Shown piece by piece: positions 24,043 to 31,708 of a stretch of DNA of 32,071 nt. This DNA comes from Brucellaceae bacterium (GTDB lineage: Bacteria; Pseudomonadota; Alphaproteobacteria; Rhizobiales; Rhizobiaceae). Numbering within the stretch: position 1 is the stretch's first letter; every line of letters begins with the position of its first letter. The position numbers and the translations under genes are program-made. The notes under the pieces were generated by a model, which was not told the origin of the DNA, did not search any database, and was given only the letters and a program-made list of their open reading frames with translations. The stretch covers positions 1 through 32,071 of the forward strand of contig JACKJV010000026.1 of NCBI GenBank assembly GCA_020637775.1. The letters are read 5' to 3'.

Positions 24043-25100
24043 GTCTTCCTCCTTCCTCTTCCTGGAGCACAACGGTGCACCCGAGTTGGGAGAGCCGTCC
24101 ATCCCATTAGCTGGTATGATCGCTATCTTGAGGGCGGACCGGAAGCGCTGGAAGATCGCCCATCGGCACCGAGCCGGGTGTGGAACCGGATCCCGCCAGG
24201 CATCTACGACCAGATCATCGAGCTGGCGTTGGAGCAGTCCGAGTTGAGCCCGCGGGAGTTGGCGGTGCGCTTCACCGACGAGAACCGCTACTTGGTGTCC
24301 GAAGCCACGGTTTACCGCCTGCTCAAGGCCCATGATCTGATCACCAGCCCGGCCTACGTGGTGATCAAGGCGGCCGATCGCTTCCACACTCAGACCACCC
24401 GGCCCAACGAGATGTGGCAGACCGACTTCACCTACTTCAAGATCGTCGGCTGGGGCTGGATGTACCTCTCGACCGTACTCGACGACTTCTCGCGCTACAT
24501 CATTGCCTGGAAGCTGTGCAGCACGATGCGCGCCCAGGACGTCACCGACACGCTCGACTTGGCGCTGGCGGCTTCAGGCTGCGACCGCGCCACGGTGAAC
24601 CACAAGCCCCGGCTGCTGTCAGATAATGGGCCGAGCTACATCGCCAGCGAGCTGGCCGAATACATCGAGGCCCAACGCATGAGCCATGTCCGCGGTGCGC
24701 CGTTCCACCCCCAAACCCAAGGCAAGATCGAACGCTGGCACCAGACCCTGAAGAACCGCATCCTGCTGGAAAACTACTTCCTGCCGGGCGACCTCGAGGC
24801 CCAGATCGAGGCGTTCGTCGAGCACTACAACGTTCGCCGCTATCACGAGAGCCTCGATAACGTCACGCCCGCCGATGCCTACTTCGGCAGAGCCCCAGCC
24901 ATCATCAAACAGCGCGAAAGGATCAAGCGACAGACCATCGAACATCGGCGCTTGCAGCACCGCAAGCTCGCCGCCTAACACCAACCCCCAGACGAGGCCG
25001 ACACTCCGCTAATCTAAGCCGCGATCTGCGCCAAATGTTCTGACGACGGACAGGTGAACAGTGACCCCGAGCGGACGGGGCTACCCGACCTCGGCTGCCG

Positions 25101-26648
25101 TCATCGGGCGGCTGCCGCCGTTTCGCCGGATTCGGCGTTTCGATAGCTGTCCCGCAACAGTCGCTTGAACAGCTTGCCCGTGGGCTGGCGCGGAAGCTCG
25201 CGGAGAAAATCGATCTGCTTGGGGATTTTGACCGGGCTGAGGTTGGCTCGCAGATAGCTGTCCAGCTCGCGGGCCAAGGCGTCTCCGGCCGCCGACCAGT
25301 CCATCGGCTGGACGACAGCGACCACCCGTTCGCCAAGGTCAGCATCGGGCGCCCCGATCACCGCCGCATCGGCCACCGCCGGGTGCTCGATCAGCAGGTT
25401 TTCGATCTCCTGCGGATAGATGTTGACCCCGCCCGAAATGATCATGAAGCTCCTGCGGTCGGTCAGGTAGAGGTAGCCTTCCTCATCGACCCAGCCGACG
25501 TCGCCCACCGTCGTCCAGCCATATTGGTTGGCCGCCTGACGGGTTTTCTCGGGGTCGTTGTGGTATTCTATGGGTGTCGCATCGGAAAAGTAAATGGCAC
25601 CCTCGGTGCGCGGCGGCACCGGCTCGCCCGCTTCGTCGCAGATGTGGATTGTCCCCATGACCGCTCGCCCGACGGTGCCCTTGCGGGAAAGCCACTCCTG
25701 CGCAGTGGCCGCGGTGAGGCCGTTCAGTTCGCTGCTCCCGTAATATTCGTGAACGATAGGCCCCCACCAGTCGATCATCTGCTGTTTGATTTCGCTGGGG
25801 CACGGCGCTGCCGCATGAAAGGTGCTGACCAGAGACGACATGTCGTACCGCTCGCGCACCGACGGCGGCAGCTTGAGCATCCGGACGAAATGGGTCGGCA
25901 CCCATTGCGCGTGAGTCACCCGGTATCGCTCGATCGCCGCGAGCGCCTCCTCGGGGTCAAACTTCTCCATGATGACCACGGTGCCGCCAAGCTGCACAGC
26001 CGCCATCGAGAACCGCAGCGGCGCGGCATGGTAGAGCGGCGCCGGGCACAAGTAGACGCTACGGGGTCCCATCCCGTAGAGGCCGTGGGCAAGCTTGGAG
26101 ACCCCGGTGAGCTCGCTGATGCCGCCGGTCGGACGAGGATGCTTGATCCCCTTGGGGTTGCCGGTCGTGCCCGAGGAATAGACCATGTCCTGTCCCGGTT
26201 CCTCGTCGGCGATCGGATCGCTGGGCAAGGTTTCGGTGGCACGTTCAAGACTGTCCGGCCGGGCTGCATCGCCGGCGGGATAACGTTTGACGTGAGGGAG
26301 ACTCTCGGTAGCGGCGCGCGCCACCGCATCGAGATCCGACGAATAGAGCAAGGCTCGCGCGCCCGAATCACTCAGGATGTAGTGCAGCTCGCGCTCGCTG
26401 ACCGAGCTGGGGATGCTGACATAATATAGTCCGGAGCGCTGAGCGGCCCAGGTCACCTCCAGAAATGTCAGGCAGTTGTGCATCATGACGCCGACCATGT
26501 CTCCGGCGCGCAAGCCGGCGCGGCGGAGCAGATGAGCCGTTCGGTTGGATGCCTCGTCAAGCTGGCGATAGGTCAGCAACTCGCCGCTTTTCGCCATGAT
26601 GCACGCCGGCTTGTCCGGCGAGGTCCTCGCATGCTCCCGTGGATGCAC
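25101..26648 (-). CDS. AMP-dependent acyl-CoA synthetase (aromatic/fatty acid CoA ligase)
   Basis: A 515-residue ANL-family enzyme that activates a carboxylic acid with ATP and CoA. The GTG start at 26648 (MHPREHARTSPDKPACIMAK) fits the usual family beginning; GGAG lies about 12 bases upstream. The P-loop YSSGTTGNPKG is at residues 157-167, followed by the EYYGSSE adenine motif, the GDVGWVDEEGYLYLTDRR hinge motif with its Asp, GGVNIYPQEIE, and the C-terminal lysine motif PTGKLFKR. All catalytic elements are intact. It is the last gene of the five-gene operon, 60 bases behind the extradiol dioxygenase, and ends about 47 bases from IS3 copy 2. With the crotonase and aldehyde dehydrogenase it formally resembles ferulate activation, but the acid substrate is unknown. 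Confidence 0.92.
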   Translation of the reverse strand: MHPREHARTSPDKPACIMAKSGELLTYRQLDEASNRTAHLLRRAGLRAGDMVGVMMHNCLTFLEVTWAAQRSGLYYVSIPSSVSERELHYILSDSGARALLYSSDLDAVARAATESLPHVKRYPAGDAARPDSLERATETLPSDPIADEEPGQDMVYSSGTTGNPKGIKHPRPTGGISELTGVSKLAHGLYGMGPRSVYLCPAPLYHAAPLRFSMAAVQLGGTVVIMEKFDPEEALAAIERYRVTHAQWVPTHFVRMLKLPPSVRERYDMSSLVSTFHAAAPCPSEIKQQMIDWWGPIVHEYYGSSELNGLTAATAQEWLSRKGTVGRAVMGTIHICDEAGEPVPPRTEGAIYFSDATPIEYHNDPEKTRQAANQYGWTTVGDVGWVDEEGYLYLTDRRSFMIISGGVNIYPQEIENLLIEHPAVADAAVIGAPDADLGERVVAVVQPMDWSAAGDALARELDSYLRANLSPVKIPKQIDFLRELPRQPTGKLFKRLLRDSYRNAESGETAAAAR

Positions 26649-26708
26649 GGCCGTGTTTCTCCGACTAGTACGCGCCGCTTGCCGGCCCCGGCATGTCCGA
26701 ACCGGCCT

Positions 26709-27593
26709 TCATTGACCGAAGCGCTCCTGCCGATCGTGGCCCCATTCGCTGAACTCCATGAACGTCTGCGCTTGCCAGTTCTCCTCGGGGATCATGATCT
26801 CGCCATTGCCGATTTCGAGTTCGAAGCCCGATGGCGTGCGCATGTAGAACGAGACCGATTCAGCATTGGGATGCCGCCCCAGGGAGGCGGTGATCGGGAC
26901 CCCCGCCTTCTTCGCCCGATCGAGGGCGAAGCCCACGTCGTTGAAGTCGTTCACCTCCAGGCCGATGTGGCCGAGCCGCTTTTCGCTCGGGAACTGGGCG
27001 ATGGCCACGGCGTGATAGCAACGGCAGGCGGCGTGAAGGAAGGTGATGTTGAACGGCTGCTCGGGCCGCATGTATCCGGACAGCTCAAGACCCAGCGCTT
27101 CGGTGAAAAAACGCACTGTCTCGGCTTCGCTATTCGCCCAGGGATGAATGTGACCGATGCCGAAGCTGCCGGTGCGAAAACCCTTGCGAATGCCGGTCGA
27201 GCGGAACGGATCGGCGCCCCTCGCACGCGTCGGTCCGAAGAAGACTTCGTGCGTGATGCCATTGGGATCGACGCAGGAGTACAGGTCCACCACCTGCCGG
27301 CGGGCGCAGAGTTGCTCGTCACCGCGCTCGACCGGAACTCCGGCTCCGCGGGCGCGTTCGACAAATTCCATCAGGCTGTCTTCGTCATCGACCTGCCAGC
27401 CGGCGGCGCGAATGTCGTCGCTCGGATCATGCTCCAGGACGATGCGATACGCAAGATCGTCCATGCGCAGCTTCATGCTGTCGTTGGTCCTGTCGCCGAC
27501 CTGCATTCCGACCACCTCGGTCGCAAACGATTCCCAAGCGTCGAAGTCGCTGACCCCGAGCACGAGGTAGGAGAGATTTCTTACTTCAGACAT
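26709..27593 (-). CDS. Type I extradiol catechol dioxygenase, BphC/HsaC-like (VOC fold)
   Basis: A 294-residue two-module enzyme that opens a catechol next to its hydroxyls using Fe(II). The start is ATG at 27593 (MSEVRNLSYLVLGVSDFDAW). Metal ligands in the C-terminal module are His148 (GIGHIHP), His209 (RLGHIGLEVND) and Glu260 (SGFELEIG), the same positions as in well-studied BphC enzymes (146, 210, 260). The second-shell His194, His241 and Tyr250 are also present, so the site is complete. The block NDVGFALDRA and SFYMRTPSGFELEIG place it with two-domain enzymes acting on bicyclic or substituted catechols. It lies 16 bases behind the aldehyde dehydrogenase gene. The ring substrate is inferred to come from the dioxygenase pathway but is not shown. 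Confidence 0.9.
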   Translation of the reverse strand: MSEVRNLSYLVLGVSDFDAWESFATEVVGMQVGDRTNDSMKLRMDDLAYRIVLEHDPSDDIRAAGWQVDDEDSLMEFVERARGAGVPVERGDEQLCARRQVVDLYSCVDPNGITHEVFFGPTRARGADPFRSTGIRKGFRTGSFGIGHIHPWANSEAETVRFFTEALGLELSGYMRPEQPFNITFLHAACRCYHAVAIAQFPSEKRLGHIGLEVNDFNDVGFALDRAKKAGVPITASLGRHPNAESVSFYMRTPSGFELEIGNGEIMIPEENWQAQTFMEFSEWGHDRQERFGQ

Positions 27594-27609
27594 GGCAACC
27601 TCCGCTTCG

Positions 27610-29031
27610 TCAATCGGTGTGCGCCGGCTCCAGCGCAACATTGATGATCTTGAGTTGAGTGACCTCGTGAAGGCCGTCCTGGCCCAGTTCGGCCCCGAGG
27701 CCTGACTGTTTGGAGCCGCCGAACGGGATGTTCGGCGCAACGTCCAGATGCTTGTTCACCCACACGGTGCCGGCATCCATCCGCTCTGCGAGCTGGTACG
27801 CGCGATCGACGTCCTTCGACCAGATCGATCCGCCCAAACCGAAGGGCGAGGCATTGGCCCGCAGCAGCGCGTCTTCGGGGTCGCTGAACTTGATCACCGG
27901 AAGAACCGGTCCGAACTGCTCCTCGTCCACCAGCCGGGTGCCATCCTCGATATCGCGGACGATGGTCGGCTGGATGAAAAAGCCTTTGCCTTGGCCTCCC
28001 GAACCGCCGGCGATGACATTGCCCACCTGCTGGGCCTCGTCGATCAGCTGCTTGACCTTCTCGAATTGCATGCGGTTCTGCAACGGGCCGTATTGGGTCC
28101 CCTGCTCGAGCCCATCGCCCACGATCGCGCCTTCGGCGAGGCCGACGAGTTCGTCGCACATGCGGTCGTAAATCGACTCATGCACGTAAAGCCGCTTGAT
28201 CGCGATGCACACCTGGCCGCTGTTGGCGAAGGCTGCCCCGAAGATCTTTGGCGCGACTTCCCTGGGCTCGGCGTCGGCGAGGACGATGGCGGCGTCGTTG
28301 CCGCCCAGTTCCAGCGTCAGCCGCTTCAATGCCGACGCGGCGCTGGCCATGACCTTGGCGCCGGTCGCCGTCGATCCGGTGAACGAAATCTTGCGCACGT
28401 CGGGATGGGACGTCAATGCATCACCCAGATCGTTGGCGTCGGCGATGATGTTCAACACTCCGGGCGGGAGAGCATCGGCGATCAGCCGGCCGAGTTCCAA
28501 CGTCGCTAGCGGCGTGGTCGGAGCCGGCTTGACCACCACCGTGTTGCCCGCGAGCAGTGCTGCCGGAAGCTTGAAGGCGGCGAGAAGCAGCGGGAAATTC
28601 CACGGAATGATCGCGGCGATGACGCCGAGCGGACGCCGGTGCGCCTCGACCCGCCGCTCGCTGGTTTGCTCGATCACCTCGACCGGGAGGTCGAGCGTGG
28701 CAAAGTAGCGGAAAAAGGCGGCGGTGCCGGCGACCTCGCTCGTCGCATCGGCGAGCGGCTTGCCCTGCTCCTGCGTCAGCAGCCGCGCGAGCTTATCGAT
28801 ATTGGCGTCAACACGGTCGGCGATCGCCACCAGCGCCTTGGCGCGGACCTCGAGCGGCGTCTCGCTCCAGCCCGGGAAGGCTGCCTTGGCTGCGGCGACG
28901 GCGGCCTCAAGCTGCGCCATCGAGGCCCGCGGGCAGCGAGCGATCACCTCCTCGGTGGCGGGATTGATGACCTCCATCGACAGGTCTCCGGCGACGAGTT
29001 CGCCGTTGATCAGCAGCCTAAAGTCTTCCAT
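27610..29031 (-). CDS. NAD(P)-dependent aldehyde dehydrogenase
   Basis: A 473-residue ALDH-superfamily enzyme oxidising an aldehyde to the acid. The start at 29031 (MEDFRLLINGELVAGD) has GGAG 6 bases upstream; ATGs at 29043 and 29052 would add 4 or 7 residues. The catalytic Cys275 is in SGQVCIAIKR, the general base Glu241 in LELGGND, and the transition-state Asn145 in IIPWNFP. The nucleotide-fold motif is FTGSTATGAKV. Length and motifs match ALDHs of the vanillin/benzaldehyde/semialdehyde type. It sits between the crotonase (47 bases upstream) and the extradiol dioxygenase, so it could oxidise an aromatic aldehyde released by a hydratase/lyase or a ring-cleavage product. Confidence 0.92.
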   Translation of the reverse strand: MEDFRLLINGELVAGDLSMEVINPATEEVIARCPRASMAQLEAAVAAAKAAFPGWSETPLEVRAKALVAIADRVDANIDKLARLLTQEQGKPLADATSEVAGTAAFFRYFATLDLPVEVIEQTSERRVEAHRRPLGVIAAIIPWNFPLLLAAFKLPAALLAGNTVVVKPAPTTPLATLELGRLIADALPPGVLNIIADANDLGDALTSHPDVRKISFTGSTATGAKVMASAASALKRLTLELGGNDAAIVLADAEPREVAPKIFGAAFANSGQVCIAIKRLYVHESIYDRMCDELVGLAEGAIVGDGLEQGTQYGPLQNRMQFEKVKQLIDEAQQVGNVIAGGSGGQGKGFFIQPTIVRDIEDGTRLVDEEQFGPVLPVIKFSDPEDALLRANASPFGLGGSIWSKDVDRAYQLAERMDAGTVWVNKHLDVAPNIPFGGSKQSGLGAELGQDGLHEVTQLKIINVALEPAHTD

Positions 29032-29078
29032 CTGGTACTCCATTGCTTGCAAGAGCCGTTCGCGCGCCGGCCATCATT

Positions 29079-29993
29079 TCAGGCTGCCTCCTCGGGCTTC
29101 TGCCAGCGCGGATCGGACTTCAGCGCCCCGGACATGATCCCGCTTGGATCCACGAGCATGCCGAACTGGTCGAAGTTGTGGGCGTGGCTGAGCTGGTGGA
29201 GCGCGAAGCTCGTCTGCATCGCCACCCGTCGGCCCTGGGCGTCCTGAGCGGCATTCACCGCCTCCTTCGCCAGCTTCAGCGCGAAGCTTGGCTTGGCGGC
29301 GATCCTGTTGGCGAGCGACAGGGTGAATTCGGCCAACTCATCGCGCGTGACGACGTGGTTGACCATCCCCAGCCGCAGCGCATCCCGCGCCTCCAGGAAT
29401 TCGCTGGTGAACAGCATCTCCTTGGCCTTGCGGACCCCGACTTCCCAGGGGTGGTTGAAGAACTCGGCGCCGCAAACCCCCATCGCCACCGTGTTGTCCG
29501 CGAACATCGCATCGTCCGACGCCACGATGAGGTCGCAGGGCCAGACCAGCATCAAGCCGCCGGCGATCACCTTGCCCTGGACCTGGGCAATCGTAACCTT
29601 GGGGATGTTCCGCCAGCGCTCGGAAAAGCCGATGTAGATCTCTTTCTCGATCGCCATACGGCCCTCGGCTCCTTTGCAGGAGAAGCCGCACCATGTGCCG
29701 ACTGGGTCGTATTGCGCCATGTCCTCGACATAGTTGAGGGCGCGAAGATCATGGCCGGAAGAGAAATGAGGCCCATTGGCGGCCAGAATGATGACCTTGG
29801 TGTCGTCGTCCCGGGCGGCGATGTCGAACGCCTCGTTCAGCTCGTAGAGGAGATGGGTGTCCTGGGCGTTGCGGGTGTCGGGGCGGTTGAGGGTGATGCG
29901 CAAGACGTGAGGCGCCGGCCGGTCCAGCAGGATTGCCCGGACGCGCTCCGCAGTTTTACCTTCTTCGCCCATCTCGAGGTTTTCCGACATCAT
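29079..29993 (-). CDS. Enoyl-CoA hydratase/isomerase (crotonase) family protein
   Basis: A 304-residue crotonase-fold enzyme acting on a CoA thioester. The ATG at 29993 overlaps the stop of the upstream TPP-enzyme gene (ATGA), so translation is coupled. The two oxyanion-hole segments are visible: HFSSGHDLRALNY (residues 76-88) and QGKVIAGGLMLVWPCDLIVA (139-158). AMGVCGAEFFNHPW carries a Glu where family members place an acidic catalytic residue. An insertion of roughly 35 residues (90-125, MAQYDPVGTWCGFSCKG and onward) lies between the two holes and is longer than in classical hydratases. Its neighbours suggest hydration and possibly retro-aldol cleavage of an aryl-propenoyl-CoA, but beta-oxidation hydratase is equally possible. 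Confidence 0.88.
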   Translation of the reverse strand: MMSENLEMGEEGKTAERVRAILLDRPAPHVLRITLNRPDTRNAQDTHLLYELNEAFDIAARDDDTKVIILAANGPHFSSGHDLRALNYVEDMAQYDPVGTWCGFSCKGAEGRMAIEKEIYIGFSERWRNIPKVTIAQVQGKVIAGGLMLVWPCDLIVASDDAMFADNTVAMGVCGAEFFNHPWEVGVRKAKEMLFTSEFLEARDALRLGMVNHVVTRDELAEFTLSLANRIAAKPSFALKLAKEAVNAAQDAQGRRVAMQTSFALHQLSHAHNFDQFGMLVDPSGIMSGALKSDPRWQKPEEAA

Positions 29994-31708
29994 TGGCAAA
30001 TCACGTTGACGAGCGCCTGCCGCTGCTCCTGCTCGACGCTGAGCAGTGCCTGGCGAAGCGCCCCTTCGAGCTCCGACCGCTCGGTTACCAGCAGCCCCAG
30101 TCCGCCCGAGGCCTCGGGCAGCTTTTCATATGCCGGCGACGGCCGCAGGTCCGTGACTTCCATCCAGTCCCGGCCGCTCATGTGGCCGTTGGGGTAAACC
30201 AGCCGCGAGGTCCAGTTCACCGCGTCCCACCGCGAGTTGTTGGCAATGACGGTGAGCACCGGCAGCCCGTGCTTGTGACTGGCGTGATGGCAGGCAACCG
30301 GATTGGAGAACATGTAGGTTCCGTCACCGATCGCCGCCACCATGGTTCGCTCAGGCGCATGCACCTTTGCCCCGATCGCGGCGGGAAGCGCCCACCCCAG
30401 CCCGCCGGTCGCTGGGAGGTAGAAATAGGAGCCGGGCCTGGCCGGCGCGAACATCTGCCGCATGCCCCAATATTCGTTGAACAGCACGCAGTCCTCGTGG
30501 AGGACCGAGCCGAGGACGGCGCTGAGAAACTCAACGGTGATCGGGCCGCTGCCGACCAGCGCCGCGCGCCGCGCATCCGCTGTCCCGCGACGCTGTTCCT
30601 CGGCACGCCCGGCCACTCGCTCGCGGCGCGAAGGATCGATCCGCTGCTTGCGCTGCTCCAGCGCCTCGGCAAGCGCCGAGAACAATGCGGTGGCGCCGCT
30701 GCGGATGGCGAGATCGCAGCGGTGGGAGCGCATAGGATAGCTCAGAAAGACCGGGTCGGCGCCCGCCTGCGCGACGAACGCACTGTCCAGCGGCTCGCCG
30801 TTGGCAGGAATCCAGGGAACGTCGTTTTCAACGAACAGCCAGCAATCCGCCTCGCCAAGCAGCGAGGCCAGGGAGTAGCCAAGATGCAGCGAGTGATTGG
30901 ATGGCAGGTTGAGGTAGCGGGCCTGCTCCTCTACGTAGCCGATGGCGAAACGATCGCACAGATCGGCAAGCAGCGGCACGGATTCCGGGTCGGCCCCGCT
31001 CGCCAGGGCGGAGATTACCGGAAACCTCGCCTCCACCAGCCGGTCGGCGAGCTGCCCGACCGCCGCGGGATCCGGGCTGGCGCCGGTGGGCACCGCAACG
31101 CGGGGCCTTGGAACCGGATCGGCCGCCGCCTCTTCCGCCAGCACTTCGCGGGGCAAGGTCAGGTAGACCGGCCCGCGCGGCTCCGTCATGGCGATGGTCA
31201 GAGCGCGATCGACGACATCGGCGGTTTGCAGCGCGCCGCGTAGTTCGTACTCCCACTTCACGGTTTCGCGAAGCACCGACGCCTGGTCGTACATTTCCTG
31301 GGCCCACGCGACGCGCGTGTTGCGGGCTCCCGTCATCCCCGATTCGTATATCGGAGAGCGACCGGCGCAGATCAGCAGCGGCACATTCTCGGTGGCGGCA
31401 TTCATCGCCCCGCAAACCGCATTGGCGGTGCCAACATTGACATGGAACATCACCGCCTGCGGCTGGCCCGACATGAGATAGGCGCCATGGGCCATGCCCA
31501 TCGAGACATTCTCATGCCCCGCCACCACCGGGCGCGGGAACATCCCCCCAGCCTGGTCTCCCAGACGCGCATAGGCCTCGACGATCGGAGCGAAATCGGT
31601 GCCGGCGTTAATGAAGAAATTGCTGATCCCGCGAGAGCGCAAGACGGCGAGAAAAGATTCGGCGACACTATCGAGGGCAGGATCAGGCTGTTCGCCTGCC
31701 GTCGGCAT
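29990..31708 (-). CDS. Thiamine-diphosphate-dependent enzyme (acetolactate synthase/benzoylformate decarboxylase superfamily)
   Basis: A 572-residue protein from ATG 31708 (MPTAGEQPDPALDSVAESFL); the open frame extends further upstream, but those residues look unlike the family. The N-terminal Pyr domain has INAGTDFAPIVEAYARL and the cofactor-activating Glu66 in VVAGHENVSMGMAHG. A central domain follows, then the C-terminal PP domain with the thiamine-diphosphate/Mg motif GDGTYMFSNP to ANN (residues 461-491). Such proteins decarboxylate or ligate 2-oxo acids such as benzoylformate or pyruvate. The substrate is not predictable here. As the first gene of the operon, overlapping the crotonase gene by 4 bases, it probably acts in the same pathway on an aryl 2-oxo acid or acyl donor. 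No strong ribosome binding site is seen before the chosen start. Confidence 0.88.
   Translation of the reverse strand: MPTAGEQPDPALDSVAESFLAVLRSRGISNFFINAGTDFAPIVEAYARLGDQAGGMFPRPVVAGHENVSMGMAHGAYLMSGQPQAVMFHVNVGTANAVCGAMNAATENVPLLICAGRSPIYESGMTGARNTRVAWAQEMYDQASVLRETVKWEYELRGALQTADVVDRALTIAMTEPRGPVYLTLPREVLAEEAAADPVPRPRVAVPTGASPDPAAVGQLADRLVEARFPVISALASGADPESVPLLADLCDRFAIGYVEEQARYLNLPSNHSLHLGYSLASLLGEADCWLFVENDVPWIPANGEPLDSAFVAQAGADPVFLSYPMRSHRCDLAIRSGATALFSALAEALEQRKQRIDPSRRERVAGRAEEQRRGTADARRAALVGSGPITVEFLSAVLGSVLHEDCVLFNEYWGMRQMFAPARPGSYFYLPATGGLGWALPAAIGAKVHAPERTMVAAIGDGTYMFSNPVACHHASHKHGLPVLTVIANNSRWDAVNWTSRLVYPNGHMSGRDWMEVTDLRPSPAYEKLPEASGGLGLLVTERSELEGALRQALLSVEQEQRQALVNVICQ

Larger units (their letters stand above)
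22796..24109 (-). mobile_element. IS1111-type element, complete (copy 2)
   Basis: A 1314-base element, apparently the same sequence as 5301-6614 in the opposite orientation, with the same outer 7-base and 3-base extensions. The flanks are CTACC at 22791-22795 and GCTGG at 24110-24114, the complements of the GGTAG and CCAGC found at copy 1. Its transposase gene is intact. Confidence 0.9.
22684..24978 (+). pseudogene. IS3-family transposase orfB (copy 2), split by IS1111-type element
   Basis: The 5' part, 22684-22795, reads MRYPASEKLEIIPIVEQSHL to RRTFY. The 3' part, 24110-24978, resumes WYDRYLEGGPEALEDRPS and carries the complete rve core (WQTDFTYFKIVGWGW, SDNGPSYIA, QGKIERWHQTLKN) to RRLQHRKLAA. 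Removing the IS1111-type element at CCAGC^GGTAG (read on the minus strand) restores RRTFYRWYDRYLEGG in frame, so this copy would be functional if the insertion were excised precisely. Confidence 0.87.
22226..25054 (+). mobile_element. IS3-family insertion sequence, copy 2, interrupted by an IS1111-type element
   Basis: This is the inverted counterpart of 4357-7195. The ends resemble those of copy 1 (GTTCCCCGTCAG on the left, GTCCGTCGTCAG inverted on the right) but have drifted, and no target duplication could be found. orfA is intact and overlaps orfB by ATGA. orfB is broken only by the IS1111-type element at 22796-24109. It lies between the dioxygenase module and the CoA-ligase operon, opposite in direction to both. 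Confidence 0.85.

Noticed and set aside
25383..26429. A 348-codon plus-strand frame opposite the CoA ligase, and similar frames opposite the other operon genes
   Set aside because: All lie antisense to genes with complete catalytic motifs and have no domain of their own.
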